Program-made: the position numbers and the translations under genes
Assembly (NCBI GenBank): GCA_965237765.1
Contig: OZ250157.1
Location: forward strand, 1 to 64,000
Origin: WTGJ01 sp965237765
GTDB taxonomy: Bacteria > Chloroflexota > Anaerolineae > Aggregatilineales > Phototrophicaceae
Length of the DNA: 64,000 nucleotides
Reading direction: 5' to 3'
Shown: positions 33,761 to 42,797 of the stretch, one piece after another
How the letters are laid out: every line of letters begins with the position of its first letter
How positions within the stretch are numbered: position 1 is the first letter of the stretch
The notes under the pieces: model-generated
Seen by the model: only the letters and a program-made list of their open reading frames with translations
Told to the model about the DNA's origin: nothing
Databases searched by the model: none

Positions 33761-35144
33761 GATCTCCCCATTCTTCCAGCAACGCGGTGCCAATAGCTGA
33801 CGCGTCGCCCGCGCTCATGATTAGGAGGCAGGCCGGCGCTTCAATCATTGCCAGTAACTGACGTAGCGCCTCGGTCTGATCCGGAGCAAAAACAGCGGGC
33901 GGGCGCAGGATGGCGGCTGAAATACTCGCCCCGTCGATACCAATCTGCGGCTCCTCGCGCGCGGCGTAGACCTCCGTGATCAGCGCAGCGTCCGCCGATT
34001 CGAAAGCCGTTGCGAATCCATCCCACAATGTGGCGAGTCGGCTATAGGTATGCGGTTCCCAGAGGGCTACTAGTTGGCGCTCAGGATAACGTTGGCGGGC
34101 CGCCTGAAGGCTAGCGCGAATTGCGGTGGGGTGATGCGCGTAATCGTCCAGAACGGCTAAGCCAGCGATATCCCCGCGCAGGCTCATGCGACGGTCGACG
34201 CCCGTGAAATCCGCAAGCGCCCCGGCGCCTTCCGCAAGGGAGATACCATAGCGCTCGGCCGCCAAGAGCGCCGCGGCCGCGTTCCGCAGGTTATGCTCGC
34301 CCGCCAGAGAGAGGTGCAATTCGGCCACCTCTAGTCCGCCGCGCAGGCACGTCACGCAGCTCCCATCCACTGAGTAGTGGAAATTCTTCAAGCGCAAATC
34401 AGCGTCAGCACTGCTCCCATAACTGAGGAGTTTCGCTCCATCCGAATAATCCTCAACAAGGCTTCGCGCACCCGCGTCATCAGCGCAATAGACCAGCGCG
34501 CCACCCGCCGGAATGCGCCTGATAAAACGGGCGAAAGCATCTGCTACTTCTTCCGGCCGCGCGAAGAAGTCGGGGTGGTCGTGCTCGACATTCGTGACGA
34601 TGGCCGTCTCCGGGAGCAATCCGAGGAACATATCGTCGTATTCGTCAGCCTCGATGACGAAAAGCTCATCTTCACCTGTGCTGGCGTTTTCTCCACCGGG
34701 CAAAGTGCTCCCCAGTATGAAACCAGGCGCACGGCCGCAGCCGCGCAGCAAATGCACGAGCATCGCCGTCGTAGTGGTTTTGCCATGCGTGCCGGCAACG
34801 GCGATGATCGGGCGCGCGCCGATGACCTGTTGGATGATTTCCGCGCGCCGGTAGGTTGGGATCCCCCGCGCCCGCGCGGCGACGACTTCCTGCCGCCCCT
34901 GATCATCCACCGCCGAAGTATAGATGAGCGCATCTGCCGCCCCAATTTGCTCGGTGTGGTGGCCAATGTGAATCCGCATCCCGCTTTCGGCAAGCACCCG
35001 TGTCATCGCGTTCGCCCGCTTATCCGAACCACTGACGACAAAACCGCGTTCATGTAAGACTCGGGCAATTGCCGAAAGCCCCGTACCGCCAATGCCGACG
35101 AGGTGGATACGCATACGTGGACGCCAATCCTGCTGCGCGCTCAC
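33747..35144 (-). CDS. murC: UDP-N-acetylmuramate--L-alanine ligase
   Basis: Mur ligase adding the first stem-peptide residue, 465 residues. It has the UDP-binding VGIGGTGLSAIARVL, ATP loop VAGTHGKTTTTAML, EADEYDDMFL and YAHHPTAIRA. The GTG at 35144 overlaps the CvpA-like stop (GTGA); ATG 35114, just before the first strand, is the alternative. Confidence 0.95.
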   Translation of the reverse strand: MSAQQDWRPRMRIHLVGIGGTGLSAIARVLHERGFVVSGSDKRANAMTRVLAESGMRIHIGHHTEQIGAADALIYTSAVDDQGRQEVVAARARGIPTYRRAEIIQQVIGARPIIAVAGTHGKTTTTAMLVHLLRGCGRAPGFILGSTLPGGENASTGEDELFVIEADEYDDMFLGLLPETAIVTNVEHDHPDFFARPEEVADAFARFIRRIPAGGALVYCADDAGARSLVEDYSDGAKLLSYGSSADADLRLKNFHYSVDGSCVTCLRGGLEVAELHLSLAGEHNLRNAAAALLAAERYGISLAEGAGALADFTGVDRRMSLRGDIAGLAVLDDYAHHPTAIRASLQAARQRYPERQLVALWEPHTYSRLATLWDGFATAFESADAALITEVYAAREEPQIGIDGASISAAILRPPAVFAPDQTEALRQLLAMIEAPACLLIMSAGDASAIGTALLEEWGDRASA

Positions 35145-35677
35145 ATCTTGAAGAAGAGTGCAACGAGGGTCAGAGCGATGCCGATCGTCAGCAGCTCACC
35201 GGGACCGCCAGTGAGACCCAACAATGGCAGAGCACGAATGGCCTCGGCCGCGGGCGAACCTGGCGTCGGCGCCGAGATCATGGGCGCGAACGGGTATAGA
35301 TTTACATCCAGAAGGTACCAGAGCGAAGCGGCAAGCAAATAGCCATTTGCCGCTCCCAAGGCCGCCCCGAGCGCGCGCAACAATAGCGAACGGCGCCTGC
35401 TGCTGGCGCCCTCGGCTGGCCGCTGCACGAACCAGCCCAGGTTGCTATGCGTCAGGAAGAAAACCAGCAACAAGACGGCCGCCTGCAAAGCGAAGAGTTG
35501 CGCCAACGATGTAAAACGCAATATGGAACTACGCAGCCAGCCATCCAGCTGCAAGATGGCGAAGATCGCTAAAATGAGGGCGCCGCCACTCAGCAATTCG
35601 CTCTTCCAACCGCGCCGCAAACCGAGTGCGCCGAAGAACAGCGCGCCGAGCCAGAGCATCGCCGTAAACGGGATCAT
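35141..35677 (-). CDS. CvpA-like membrane protein, copy 1
   Basis: A 178-residue protein with four or five hydrophobic segments (about residues 5-20, 30-46, 60-78, 102-122, 160-177). The start (LWLGALFFGALGLRRGWKSELL) has the CvpA/DedE pattern of a first helix followed by G-x-R-R-G. It is a diverged paralogue of the next gene: both share a first helix plus RRG, a middle GA.NGYL..... WY segment and a C-terminal GPGELLT helix. Encoded in the dcw cluster between murG and murC, so a role in envelope growth or division is possible; none is proven. Confidence 0.6.
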   Translation of the reverse strand: MIPFTAMLWLGALFFGALGLRRGWKSELLSGGALILAIFAILQLDGWLRSSILRFTSLAQLFALQAAVLLLVFFLTHSNLGWFVQRPAEGASSRRRSLLLRALGAALGAANGYLLAASLWYLLDVNLYPFAPMISAPTPGSPAAEAIRALPLLGLTGGPGELLTIGIALTLVALFFKM

Positions 35678-35686
35678 GCGCGCACC

Positions 35687-36232
35687 TTATATCATGATCA
35701 AAACGACGAGGAAGATACAGAATACCGCCACTGTCAGCAGCTCGCCGCTCCCGCCTGGCCCGTCAGCGAGCAAGTACAGTGGCAAGATGTGCAGTGTTTC
35801 TGGCGCCACCGTCACCTGTTCAGACCCCAGAAAAGGATAGTCGTTGATATGTGCAAAATACCAGACCGATCCGCCAATGAGATAGCCATTGAGCGCGCCA
35901 ACGACGCCACCCAGCACGCCCTCCTGCATATTGCTGCGCCTGCTTGCTGCCTCACCGCTCCTCACCGCCAACGCCCGCGCTCCGATGACTGCCCTCGTGT
36001 GATACGCAAAATAGACTACGAGGGCGAAAACCAGCAGCTGGACCAGTAGATGCAACCAAGCTGCTCCGCTCTGCAGCAACTGTCCCCGAAGAGTGTCGTC
36101 AAAGTGATGCAAACCGAATAGCGCGAGCAGGATTCCTGCCGTTGCGATGAGTTCCTGGCTGAAACCGCGGCGCGCGCCGATATAGATGAAAATCAACGCG
36201 ACGAGCGCCAGGAAGATGCGCAGATCCAACAT
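35687..36232 (-). CDS. CvpA-like membrane protein, copy 2
   Basis: A 181-residue protein with the same plan as its neighbour: LALVALIFIYIGARRGFSQEL at the N-terminus, GALNGYLIGGSVWYF in the middle and GGSGELLTVAVF at the end. ATG 36232 lies one base after the murG stop. Placement in the same operon and common architecture indicate tandem duplication before strong divergence. CvpA family members are small inner-membrane proteins with unclear biochemical function. Confidence 0.65.
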   Translation of the reverse strand: MLDLRIFLALVALIFIYIGARRGFSQELIATAGILLALFGLHHFDDTLRGQLLQSGAAWLHLLVQLLVFALVVYFAYHTRAVIGARALAVRSGEAASRRSNMQEGVLGGVVGALNGYLIGGSVWYFAHINDYPFLGSEQVTVAPETLHILPLYLLADGPGGSGELLTVAVFCIFLVVLIMI

Positions 36233-36233
36233 A

Positions 36234-37328
36234 TCAGCTCGCCAGCTCCAGCAACTCAACCGCCAGCCGTCCCGCGCCATCGCGCTCCGCTAACGCAGCG
36301 GCCCGCTCCCGCATTCTAACCAATGCCTCACCGCCTTCGCTCGAAAGGTCGCGCATCATCGGCAGCAAACCTGCCGTCAGATCTTCCTCAGGCAGGACGA
36401 CGGCCGCGCCCCGCTGGAAAAGGTAGTTGGCGTTCACTTGCTGGTAGCGCCAGGAGCGTGCCAGCGGCACCAGGATACTCGGCGCGGCGTAATACGGGTA
36501 TTCAGCCAGCACGCTCGCACCTGCGCGCGATACAATGAGATCAGCCGCCGCTATCGCCAGGCCGATGTCCTCCAAATATGGGAATATTTGATAATTACCG
36601 TAACTCGCATCGCCAATTTCCGCGAGCGTTTCTTTCCAATTGCCCACGCCGGTAATATGCAGCACCTGCCAACCGTCATCCAGTAGGGCCGGCAAAATTG
36701 GCAACAACGCCCTATTGAGGCTGCGCGCGCCCAGGCTGCCGCCGAAGACGAGCAACGTCTGCCTTTCGGCCGACAAACCGAACCGCGCGATCCCAGCCGC
36801 GCGATCCGCGGTGGTGAAGGCCTTGCGCAGCGGATAGCCCACCACCGCACAGTGACGCTTCGGGAAGAAGGCGGCCGATTCCGCCACATTGACCGCGACG
36901 CGTCTCGTCAGGGGCGCCAGGGCGCGTATCGCCAGGCCGGGCTCGATATCAGGCAAATAGATCACGCTCGGCACGCGCAACAGCCAGGCTGCCAGCGCCA
37001 CCGGCAAGCCCATCCAACCACCCGTGAGCAGCAACACGCGCGGTCGCCGCCTCACCATCAGTGCCAGCGCCTGCAACGTCCCTACACCCAGCAACAGCGC
37101 ACTCCAACATTTTCGTGGCCAGCTGCGCCCGTGCAAGGGTCCCGCGCGAACCTCTGAATACTCGCTCAGCGGGATACCATATTGCGCGACCAACTGGCGC
37201 TCGTAACCGCCGACTGTGCCCACAAAGTGCAAATCAAGCCTGGGTAGGCGGTCGCGCAGCGCTTCGGCGGTGGCCAAAGCGGGATAGAGGTGCCCGCCGG
37301 TACCGCCGGCGGCGATCATGATGCGCAA
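36234..37328 (-). CDS. murG: Lipid II synthase (UDP-GlcNAc transferase)
   Basis: Peripheral membrane glycosyltransferase that converts lipid I to lipid II, 364 residues. The N-terminal AAGGTGGHLYPALA loop, GGSLGARSLN and the C-terminal domain SRAGASVLAEYPYYAAPSI are family hallmarks. The start is inside the 3' end of ftsW: TTG 37328, with GGAG eight bases upstream, overlaps ftsW by 95 bases; ATG 37319 overlaps by 86. Confidence 0.94.
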   Translation of the reverse strand: MRIMIAAGGTGGHLYPALATAEALRDRLPRLDLHFVGTVGGYERQLVAQYGIPLSEYSEVRAGPLHGRSWPRKCWSALLLGVGTLQALALMVRRRPRVLLLTGGWMGLPVALAAWLLRVPSVIYLPDIEPGLAIRALAPLTRRVAVNVAESAAFFPKRHCAVVGYPLRKAFTTADRAAGIARFGLSAERQTLLVFGGSLGARSLNRALLPILPALLDDGWQVLHITGVGNWKETLAEIGDASYGNYQIFPYLEDIGLAIAAADLIVSRAGASVLAEYPYYAAPSILVPLARSWRYQQVNANYLFQRGAAVVLPEEDLTAGLLPMMRDLSSEGGEALVRMRERAAALAERDGAGRLAVELLELAS

Positions 37329-38547
37329 GTCCAGTGCTCCGTCCTCTCAGCGATGCGTTCACCGCCGTAACGCGGTGTACGCTGAGCAGCAAGCCTACAC
37401 CCGCCATCATCGTGACCAGCGACGAGCCACCATAACTGATGAATGGCAAGGGCACGCCAGATGAAGGCAATAATGAAGCCATAACGGCGATGTTCACCAT
37501 CGCCTGTGTGATGACCATCGTGGTGATGCCGACCGCGAGCAAGCTCCCCAACGCATCGTTCGTCCGTAAAGCAATGAGGTAACCGCGATAGGCGAACGCG
37601 ACGAAAAGGCCAATCACCGCCATCGCGCCGACGACACCCAATTCCTCCACCAGGATGGCAAAGATGTAATCGGTATGCGGCGCAGGCAGGCGTCCGGCGA
37701 ATTTTTGCAGGCTGTTGCCCAACCCGAGGCCCAACATGCCACCGTTTCGAAAAGCGATGCGCGCTTGCCTGGAGTGATAATCAGCCGCCCGCAAACTATC
37801 CAAGCCGCGTATGAAACTGTCGATGCGCTCGCCCGCGTATGAAAGCGAATCACTGCCCACCAGCAGGATGAATGCGATGAACAACAGCCCTATCACGACC
37901 ATCACGAGCAATTGACGGAAGGTCGCGCCTGCCAGAAAGAACATCGCCGCCGAAACGCTGATGATGATGGCGACGGTCGTCAAATCCGGCTGCATGAAAA
38001 TCAGCCCAGCGATGATGCCCACGATGGCCAAATACGGCAACAGGGCCAACGTAATGCTACGGATTTGCCCGTGCTTCGTGCTCAACCAGGTCGCCAGATA
38101 GACTACCGAGACCAGCTGCGCCAATTCGCCTGGCTGAATCGAGCCGCCGACGAGGGAACGACGCGCGTTGATGAGCGTGTCGTTGCCATAAAAGAGCACC
38201 ATCACCAAGAGCGCAATGGTCAAGATGAGCGCCGGGATAATCCAACGCCGCCAGAGACGATAATCGAGCGTCGCAAAGACGCACATCGCCGCCCCGCCGA
38301 TGGCCGCGTTGCGCAGTTGCTGCTTGAGGATAGCGCCAACCGTCCCGTAGAGTCGGTAGCTCCAATCCAGCGTCGAGCTATAGACCATCATCAGGCCAAT
38401 CGTGAGCAGCGTGCCGGTTACCAGGAGCAAAGGGATATCCACCGCGCTCAGAAGGCGACGCAGGAGTGAGTTACGGCCGACGCGCGGCTTGCCCAGACGC
38501 AGGTGTTGATGGGCGATACTGCCTGCGTAAACGTTCTCTTCCGGCAT
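37234..38547 (-). CDS. ftsW: SEDS peptidoglycan polymerase FtsW
   Basis: Ten-helix SEDS glycosyltransferase for septal glycan, 437 residues. The catalytic aspartate is present (LPAPHTDYIFAILVEELG) and ISYGGSSLV is intact. The usually conserved R-W and QPSE..K motif is altered: here RRSLVGGSIQPGELAQL, with Ser for Trp, Gly for Ser and Gln for Lys. The Arg-rich tail after the last helix overlaps murG. It lies close to the inactive-looking class B PBP, its expected partner. Confidence 0.92.
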   Translation of the reverse strand: MPEENVYAGSIAHQHLRLGKPRVGRNSLLRRLLSAVDIPLLLVTGTLLTIGLMMVYSSTLDWSYRLYGTVGAILKQQLRNAAIGGAAMCVFATLDYRLWRRWIIPALILTIALLVMVLFYGNDTLINARRSLVGGSIQPGELAQLVSVVYLATWLSTKHGQIRSITLALLPYLAIVGIIAGLIFMQPDLTTVAIIISVSAAMFFLAGATFRQLLVMVVIGLLFIAFILLVGSDSLSYAGERIDSFIRGLDSLRAADYHSRQARIAFRNGGMLGLGLGNSLQKFAGRLPAPHTDYIFAILVEELGVVGAMAVIGLFVAFAYRGYLIALRTNDALGSLLAVGITTMVITQAMVNIAVMASLLPSSGVPLPFISYGGSSLVTMMAGVGLLLSVHRVTAVNASLRGRSTGLAHHDRRRRYRRAPLSRFGHRRSAARPPTQA

Positions 38548-38583
38548 GGCTGGGTTGCCGCCGCTACTGATGCGATGATTTCA

Positions 38584-39954
38584 TTATAAGAACATCACCA
38601 ATTCGTGAAAGTGACGTCCGCGCGCTTCAAAATTGGGGTAGGCGTCGTAGCTGGTACCGCCCGGAGAGAGCAGCACGACATCACCCTCCTGCGCGAGTTG
38701 CCGCGCCAGCTGGGTGGCCGCCGCCAAGTCGTTCACGATATGAAGCGGCGGTTCTTTCATCGCCAGTGCCCCCCATTCGCTCACTATGAGGGTAGCCGCC
38801 TCACCAAAAACGATGATGGCTCGCGCCCGCTCTTGCGCCATCTTCAACAGCGGCCGCCAGGGCAAACGCTTATCTTGCCCACCCAGCAACAAGACCAGCG
38901 GCTCTTCATAACTCGCCAGCGCAGCCAATACCCGCTCTGGGGAGGTGGCAATACTATCGTTCACATAACATATACCTGCCAACTCACGGACGAGTTGCAA
39001 GCGATGGGCGACTGGCTGGAAAGAACGAATCGCGCGAGCCAACGCATCTACTGGCGCGCCACGAGTGCGGGCAATCGCGCAGGCCGCCAGCACATTACGC
39101 AAGTTGTGCGGCCCGCGCAACGGGATGTCTCTACGGTGGCAGATGCGCTCTTCTTCCCCCCCATCGCGCAGCGCCAGCCACTCGCCGTTGAGGCATGCGC
39201 CTCGTTCGACCTCAACATCAACGCCATACCATGCCAATTGCCCCTTCGCACGCGCGGCCAGACGCCGGCAGTGCACGTCCTCTGCCGCAAGCACTGCCCA
39301 GTCTTCTGTACCTTGTCCGCTCAAGATCCGTGCCTTCGCCGCAATGTAAGCCTCCATCGTGCCATGACGATCTAAATGGTTAGGGGTGAGATTCAAGATG
39401 GCCGCCGTATTTAGGCTGGCGTTAATCCATTCCAACTGAAAGCTAGATAGCTCCATCACGACCACATCACCCGCGCCGATTTCCGCCAAGTTATCGAGTA
39501 AGACATTTCCGATATTGCCACCGACCCAGACTGTTTCCCCCGCGGCGTGCAAGACATCGCCAACGAGGGTCGTAGTCGTGGTCTTGCCGGCGCTACCTGT
39601 GATGCCGACTACGGGCGCCGGACAATGCTCAAGGAAGAGTTGAGCGTCGTTGGTGATCGGCAAGCCAGCCGCTATCGCCCCTTGCACGTAGGGGTGCTCA
39701 CGCGGCACACCACCAGAAACACAGAGCGCATCCCATTCGCGCGGCAGTGTGTCTTGTGCGTCACTAAGGCGAAAATCGATGCCTGGGTAATCCGCCGGCG
39801 AGAAGCCAATTGCGGCGGCGCTGCGCCGGTCGCTCACAGAAACGCGCCGCGCGCGCGCCGCCAACCACCGCGCTAAGGACTGCCCGCCGCGCGCGAAACC
39901 CAGGATGCCAATATGTGCGCTGCCCAGCTCACCCATCCACCAACGTTGACTCAT
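38584..39954 (-). CDS. murD: UDP-MurNAc-L-alanine--D-glutamate ligase
   Basis: Mur ligase adding D-glutamate, 456 residues. It shows GILGFARGGQSLARWL for UDP binding, ITGSAGKTTTTTLVGDVL for ATP, LTPNHLDRHGTMEAY and VNDSIATSPERVLAAL. The ATG overlaps the mraY stop (ATGA), indicating coupling within the dcw cluster. Confidence 0.96.
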   Translation of the reverse strand: MSQRWWMGELGSAHIGILGFARGGQSLARWLAARARRVSVSDRRSAAAIGFSPADYPGIDFRLSDAQDTLPREWDALCVSGGVPREHPYVQGAIAAGLPITNDAQLFLEHCPAPVVGITGSAGKTTTTTLVGDVLHAAGETVWVGGNIGNVLLDNLAEIGAGDVVVMELSSFQLEWINASLNTAAILNLTPNHLDRHGTMEAYIAAKARILSGQGTEDWAVLAAEDVHCRRLAARAKGQLAWYGVDVEVERGACLNGEWLALRDGGEEERICHRRDIPLRGPHNLRNVLAACAIARTRGAPVDALARAIRSFQPVAHRLQLVRELAGICYVNDSIATSPERVLAALASYEEPLVLLLGGQDKRLPWRPLLKMAQERARAIIVFGEAATLIVSEWGALAMKEPPLHIVNDLAAATQLARQLAQEGDVVLLSPGGTSYDAYPNFEARGRHFHELVMFL

Positions 39955-40985
39955 AACAAAGCGAGTGAAACGCCAATCAATGCGCTCAAAATCCCCACCA
40001 GCCAGAAGCGCTGCACGATTTGTGTTTCGCTCCAGCCGCCCAGCTCAAAATGGTTGTGCAACGGCGCCTGGCGGAAGATACGACGCTCATTTTCCGGCCC
40101 CCAAAAGCGCCGCGTAAATTGGGCGGAAGCGATTTGTAATATGACGCTAACCGTCTCCGCGACCGGCACGATGGCAATGATCGGCAGCAAGAGCCAATTG
40201 CCGGTCATGACGGCTACCGTTCCCAGCGTCGCGCCCAAGGCCAGCGAACCAGTATCGCCCATGAAGAGCTGTGCGGGAAAGGCGTTGTACCATAAGAAAG
40301 CGAAGCAGGCGCCGACCAGAATGAAGCAAAGCTGCGTCAAGTATATCTGCTGCTGCAAGAAGGCGATCACGCCGAAAGCACCAAAAGCGCTCGCCGAAAT
40401 TATTCCCGCCAAGCCATCCAGGCCGTCGGTGAAATTTACTCCGTTCGATGTCGCGACGATGATGAAGACCACTAACGGCACGAAGATCCAGGGGCTTAGC
40501 GGTATCGTGATATCGAAGAGCGGGATCGATAGCTCATTCGCATAATCGAAGCCGCCGTCGAATTGAGAGATGAGCAGCGCAGTAATAAGGGCAAGCAGAA
40601 ATTGTCCGGCGAATTTGCGTTTTTTGCTAAAGCCTTGCCCCAGTTCGTCGGCCGATACGCGGATACCTGCTCGGTCATCCAAGAATCCTAGCATCGCGTA
40701 GCCGCCCATCACAAAAAGCGGCAACAACACACTGGCGCCCTGGCCGCTACGAATGATGCGCACCAAGTTGATTGTCAGCGCGAGAGACGCGGTCGTGAAT
40801 ACGATCATGATACCGCCCATCGTCGGCGTGCCTATTTTACGCTGGTGCGCCTGGCTCAATTCGACCTGGATGAGCTTGCCAACTTTCAAACGCTTCAGGA
40901 TTTCAATGAAGGGCCCGCCCCAGATCACCCCCAGGAGGAAAGCGATCGCACCGACGGACATCGAGAACGGCAGGCCCGAATCCAT
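39951..40985 (-). CDS. mraY: Phospho-MurNAc-pentapeptide transferase
   Basis: Ten-helix membrane enzyme making lipid I, 344 residues. Conserved GTPTMGGIMIVF, FLDDRAGIRV (Mg2+ site aspartates), NFTDGLDGLAG, FMGDTGSLALG and the final HNHFELGGW motif are all intact, so it should be active. It starts three bases after the PBP stop. Confidence 0.97.
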   Translation of the reverse strand: MDSGLPFSMSVGAIAFLLGVIWGGPFIEILKRLKVGKLIQVELSQAHQRKIGTPTMGGIMIVFTTASLALTINLVRIIRSGQGASVLLPLFVMGGYAMLGFLDDRAGIRVSADELGQGFSKKRKFAGQFLLALITALLISQFDGGFDYANELSIPLFDITIPLSPWIFVPLVVFIIVATSNGVNFTDGLDGLAGIISASAFGAFGVIAFLQQQIYLTQLCFILVGACFAFLWYNAFPAQLFMGDTGSLALGATLGTVAVMTGNWLLLPIIAIVPVAETVSVILQIASAQFTRRFWGPENERRIFRQAPLHNHFELGGWSETQIVQRFWLVGILSALIGVSLALL

Positions 40986-40988
40986 CGC

Positions 40989-42797
40989 TTACTGCTCCGC
41001 CAACGGGTGATCATTTCCATTCTGCATGGATTCACGAAGCTCGTCTGGGGGCATCTCCAGCAGCACGACCATACCCTCCAACAGCCGCTGCACGGTAGGT
41101 CCAAGTACGCGATCCGGGATATCATCGCTTTTCGGTTGGTCTAATTTGAGCAGGAGGACCAGTTCCGGATCTTGTGCGGGGGTCATTCCCACGAAGGTCA
41201 TTACATATTCTTCGTCACGATAGCCGGTGAGGTCAGGGATAGCCGCCTTCGCCAGCATCCCCGCCAGACTATAACCTGGCACTTCGGTTAAGGATGCAAT
41301 TTCGCCGCTTATGTTCCGCGCCAATAAATCGAGCAAATAATTCGCCGTCTCCGCTGAGACGACGCGTTTGCCATAGGCCAGCGTCGAGGGCGCCAAATGT
41401 TGCGCGGCCTCTTCCTTGGAATGATCGATGATTTTCGCCACGATATGCGGCTGCAACATCAAGCCTTCATTGGCAAGCGCCGCATAATTTGCCGCCAATT
41501 GAAGGGGCGTAACCTCCATCAGCTGTCCATAAGCATTGCGCAATAGATTGTTATCGCTCCATTCGGGATGACCCGGAAGTCGCAACTCACCAGACGTTTC
41601 TCCGGCCAAATCGATTCCCGTAGTCTCGCCCAGGCCAAAGCGGCCCAGGGCTTCGTAAAATACGCTGGCGCCCATCTCGATCGCCACCTCGGCGGCGCCG
41701 ATATGCGTGCCATGCAATAAGATCTCATCCACACCCACTTCGCCATACGCAAAGAGGTCAGCATTTACAACACGTTGGCCACTGAATATCAGCTCGCCGC
41801 GGTCCAAATAGCGCCATCGCGGCGAGATACTGTCTTGTTCCAGAGCGCCGGCCAGCGTGAGCGGAATGACCACTACGCCCGGCTCGTAGGATTCGCTGAT
41901 GGCGGCGTTCGCTAAAAGCTGCGGGTCTTCCACATCGTAAAAGTGATTGGGGTCGTAGCCGGGCAAATTCGCCATCGCCAGCACTTCGCCAGTAGCCACA
42001 TCCATTATGATGACCGTGCCGCCGATTGATCCCGTTTCTTCCAGTGCCACTCCCAGACGCTCTTCTGCTAGGAACTGCAAATCGCGGTCGATCGTCAGCA
42101 CCAGATCTCGCCCACGATCTTCGCTTTGCTGGTCAGGGGGTGAGTCATAGAGATCGGCGCTGACCGCCGCGTCGCGCGCGCTTCCGGCGAGCAGATTGTG
42201 GTAATAACCCTCAATGCCGAACCCGCTCGGCCGGCTGGTATCGAAATTGATAAAACCAATGATTTGCGCGGCCAATCTCCCTTGTGGATAACTGCGCCGC
42301 TGCAAGCGTATCACTTCCAGACCGTAAATTGCCAACTCGTCCAGCTGCTGGCACGTTTCGCCTGGTAGTGGGTCAAACGAGCTGACCAGCGATTGCCAGA
42401 GCCGGTCACCATCGGCGATGTCATAGAGTTCACGAACACTGCGGTCGAGGAGCGGCGAAAGAGCGCGCGCCGCCACGAGGGGTTCGCTGATGAGCGGCGG
42501 ATTGATGGCCACCGTACAGGCAGATTGATTGACGGCCAGCTCGGCGCCATTGCGATCGTAAATCGTGCCACGCGCGCCTTGGAAACGCACCGTCGTTTCA
42601 TAGAGTGCAGCACGTTGCGCGTCGACGTAGGCCGCATCCGGCGCTGACAAAGCGCCAATCGCCAGCGCCGTCAGCCGCATCATCAGCGCCAGGCTGAGCA
42701 ATAGCAACGCCAACAACACGAAGGGCAAGCGTTGTCGCAGCGTATCGAGCAAATTGTCTTCGGTGCCCGCTTCCATAGTAGTGCCTGTTCGGGTCAT
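40989..42797 (-). CDS. Class B penicillin-binding protein lacking all catalytic motifs (pseudo-FtsI)
   Basis: A 602-residue protein in the ftsI position. It has one N-terminal membrane helix (PFVLLALLLLSLALMM), a pedestal domain with ARGTIYDRNGAELAVN, and a full-length transpeptidase-like domain that aligns without gaps (MDVATGEVLAMANLPGYDPN, GRFGLGETTGIDLAGE, VTPLQLAANYAALANEG). The active-site motifs are gone: after YEPG the S-x-x-K is V308-V-V-I311, the S-x-N is G363-T-H365, and the K-T-G-T is M514-L-A-K517 within SLAGMLAKAAIP. The reading frame is intact, so it is not a decayed gene. Probably a structural activator of FtsW. Start ATG 42797 shares a base with the ftsL stop. Confidence 0.93.
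   Translation of the reverse strand: MTRTGTTMEAGTEDNLLDTLRQRLPFVLLALLLLSLALMMRLTALAIGALSAPDAAYVDAQRAALYETTVRFQGARGTIYDRNGAELAVNQSACTVAINPPLISEPLVAARALSPLLDRSVRELYDIADGDRLWQSLVSSFDPLPGETCQQLDELAIYGLEVIRLQRRSYPQGRLAAQIIGFINFDTSRPSGFGIEGYYHNLLAGSARDAAVSADLYDSPPDQQSEDRGRDLVLTIDRDLQFLAEERLGVALEETGSIGGTVIIMDVATGEVLAMANLPGYDPNHFYDVEDPQLLANAAISESYEPGVVVIPLTLAGALEQDSISPRWRYLDRGELIFSGQRVVNADLFAYGEVGVDEILLHGTHIGAAEVAIEMGASVFYEALGRFGLGETTGIDLAGETSGELRLPGHPEWSDNNLLRNAYGQLMEVTPLQLAANYAALANEGLMLQPHIVAKIIDHSKEEAAQHLAPSTLAYGKRVVSAETANYLLDLLARNISGEIASLTEVPGYSLAGMLAKAAIPDLTGYRDEEYVMTFVGMTPAQDPELVLLLKLDQPKSDDIPDRVLGPTVQRLLEGMVVLLEMPPDELRESMQNGNDHPLAEQ

Noticed and set aside
40989..42797. Pseudogene call for the class B PBP
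   Set aside because: The frame is open for 602 codons with conserved non-catalytic segments and coupled starts and stops on both sides, so loss is confined to active-site motifs.
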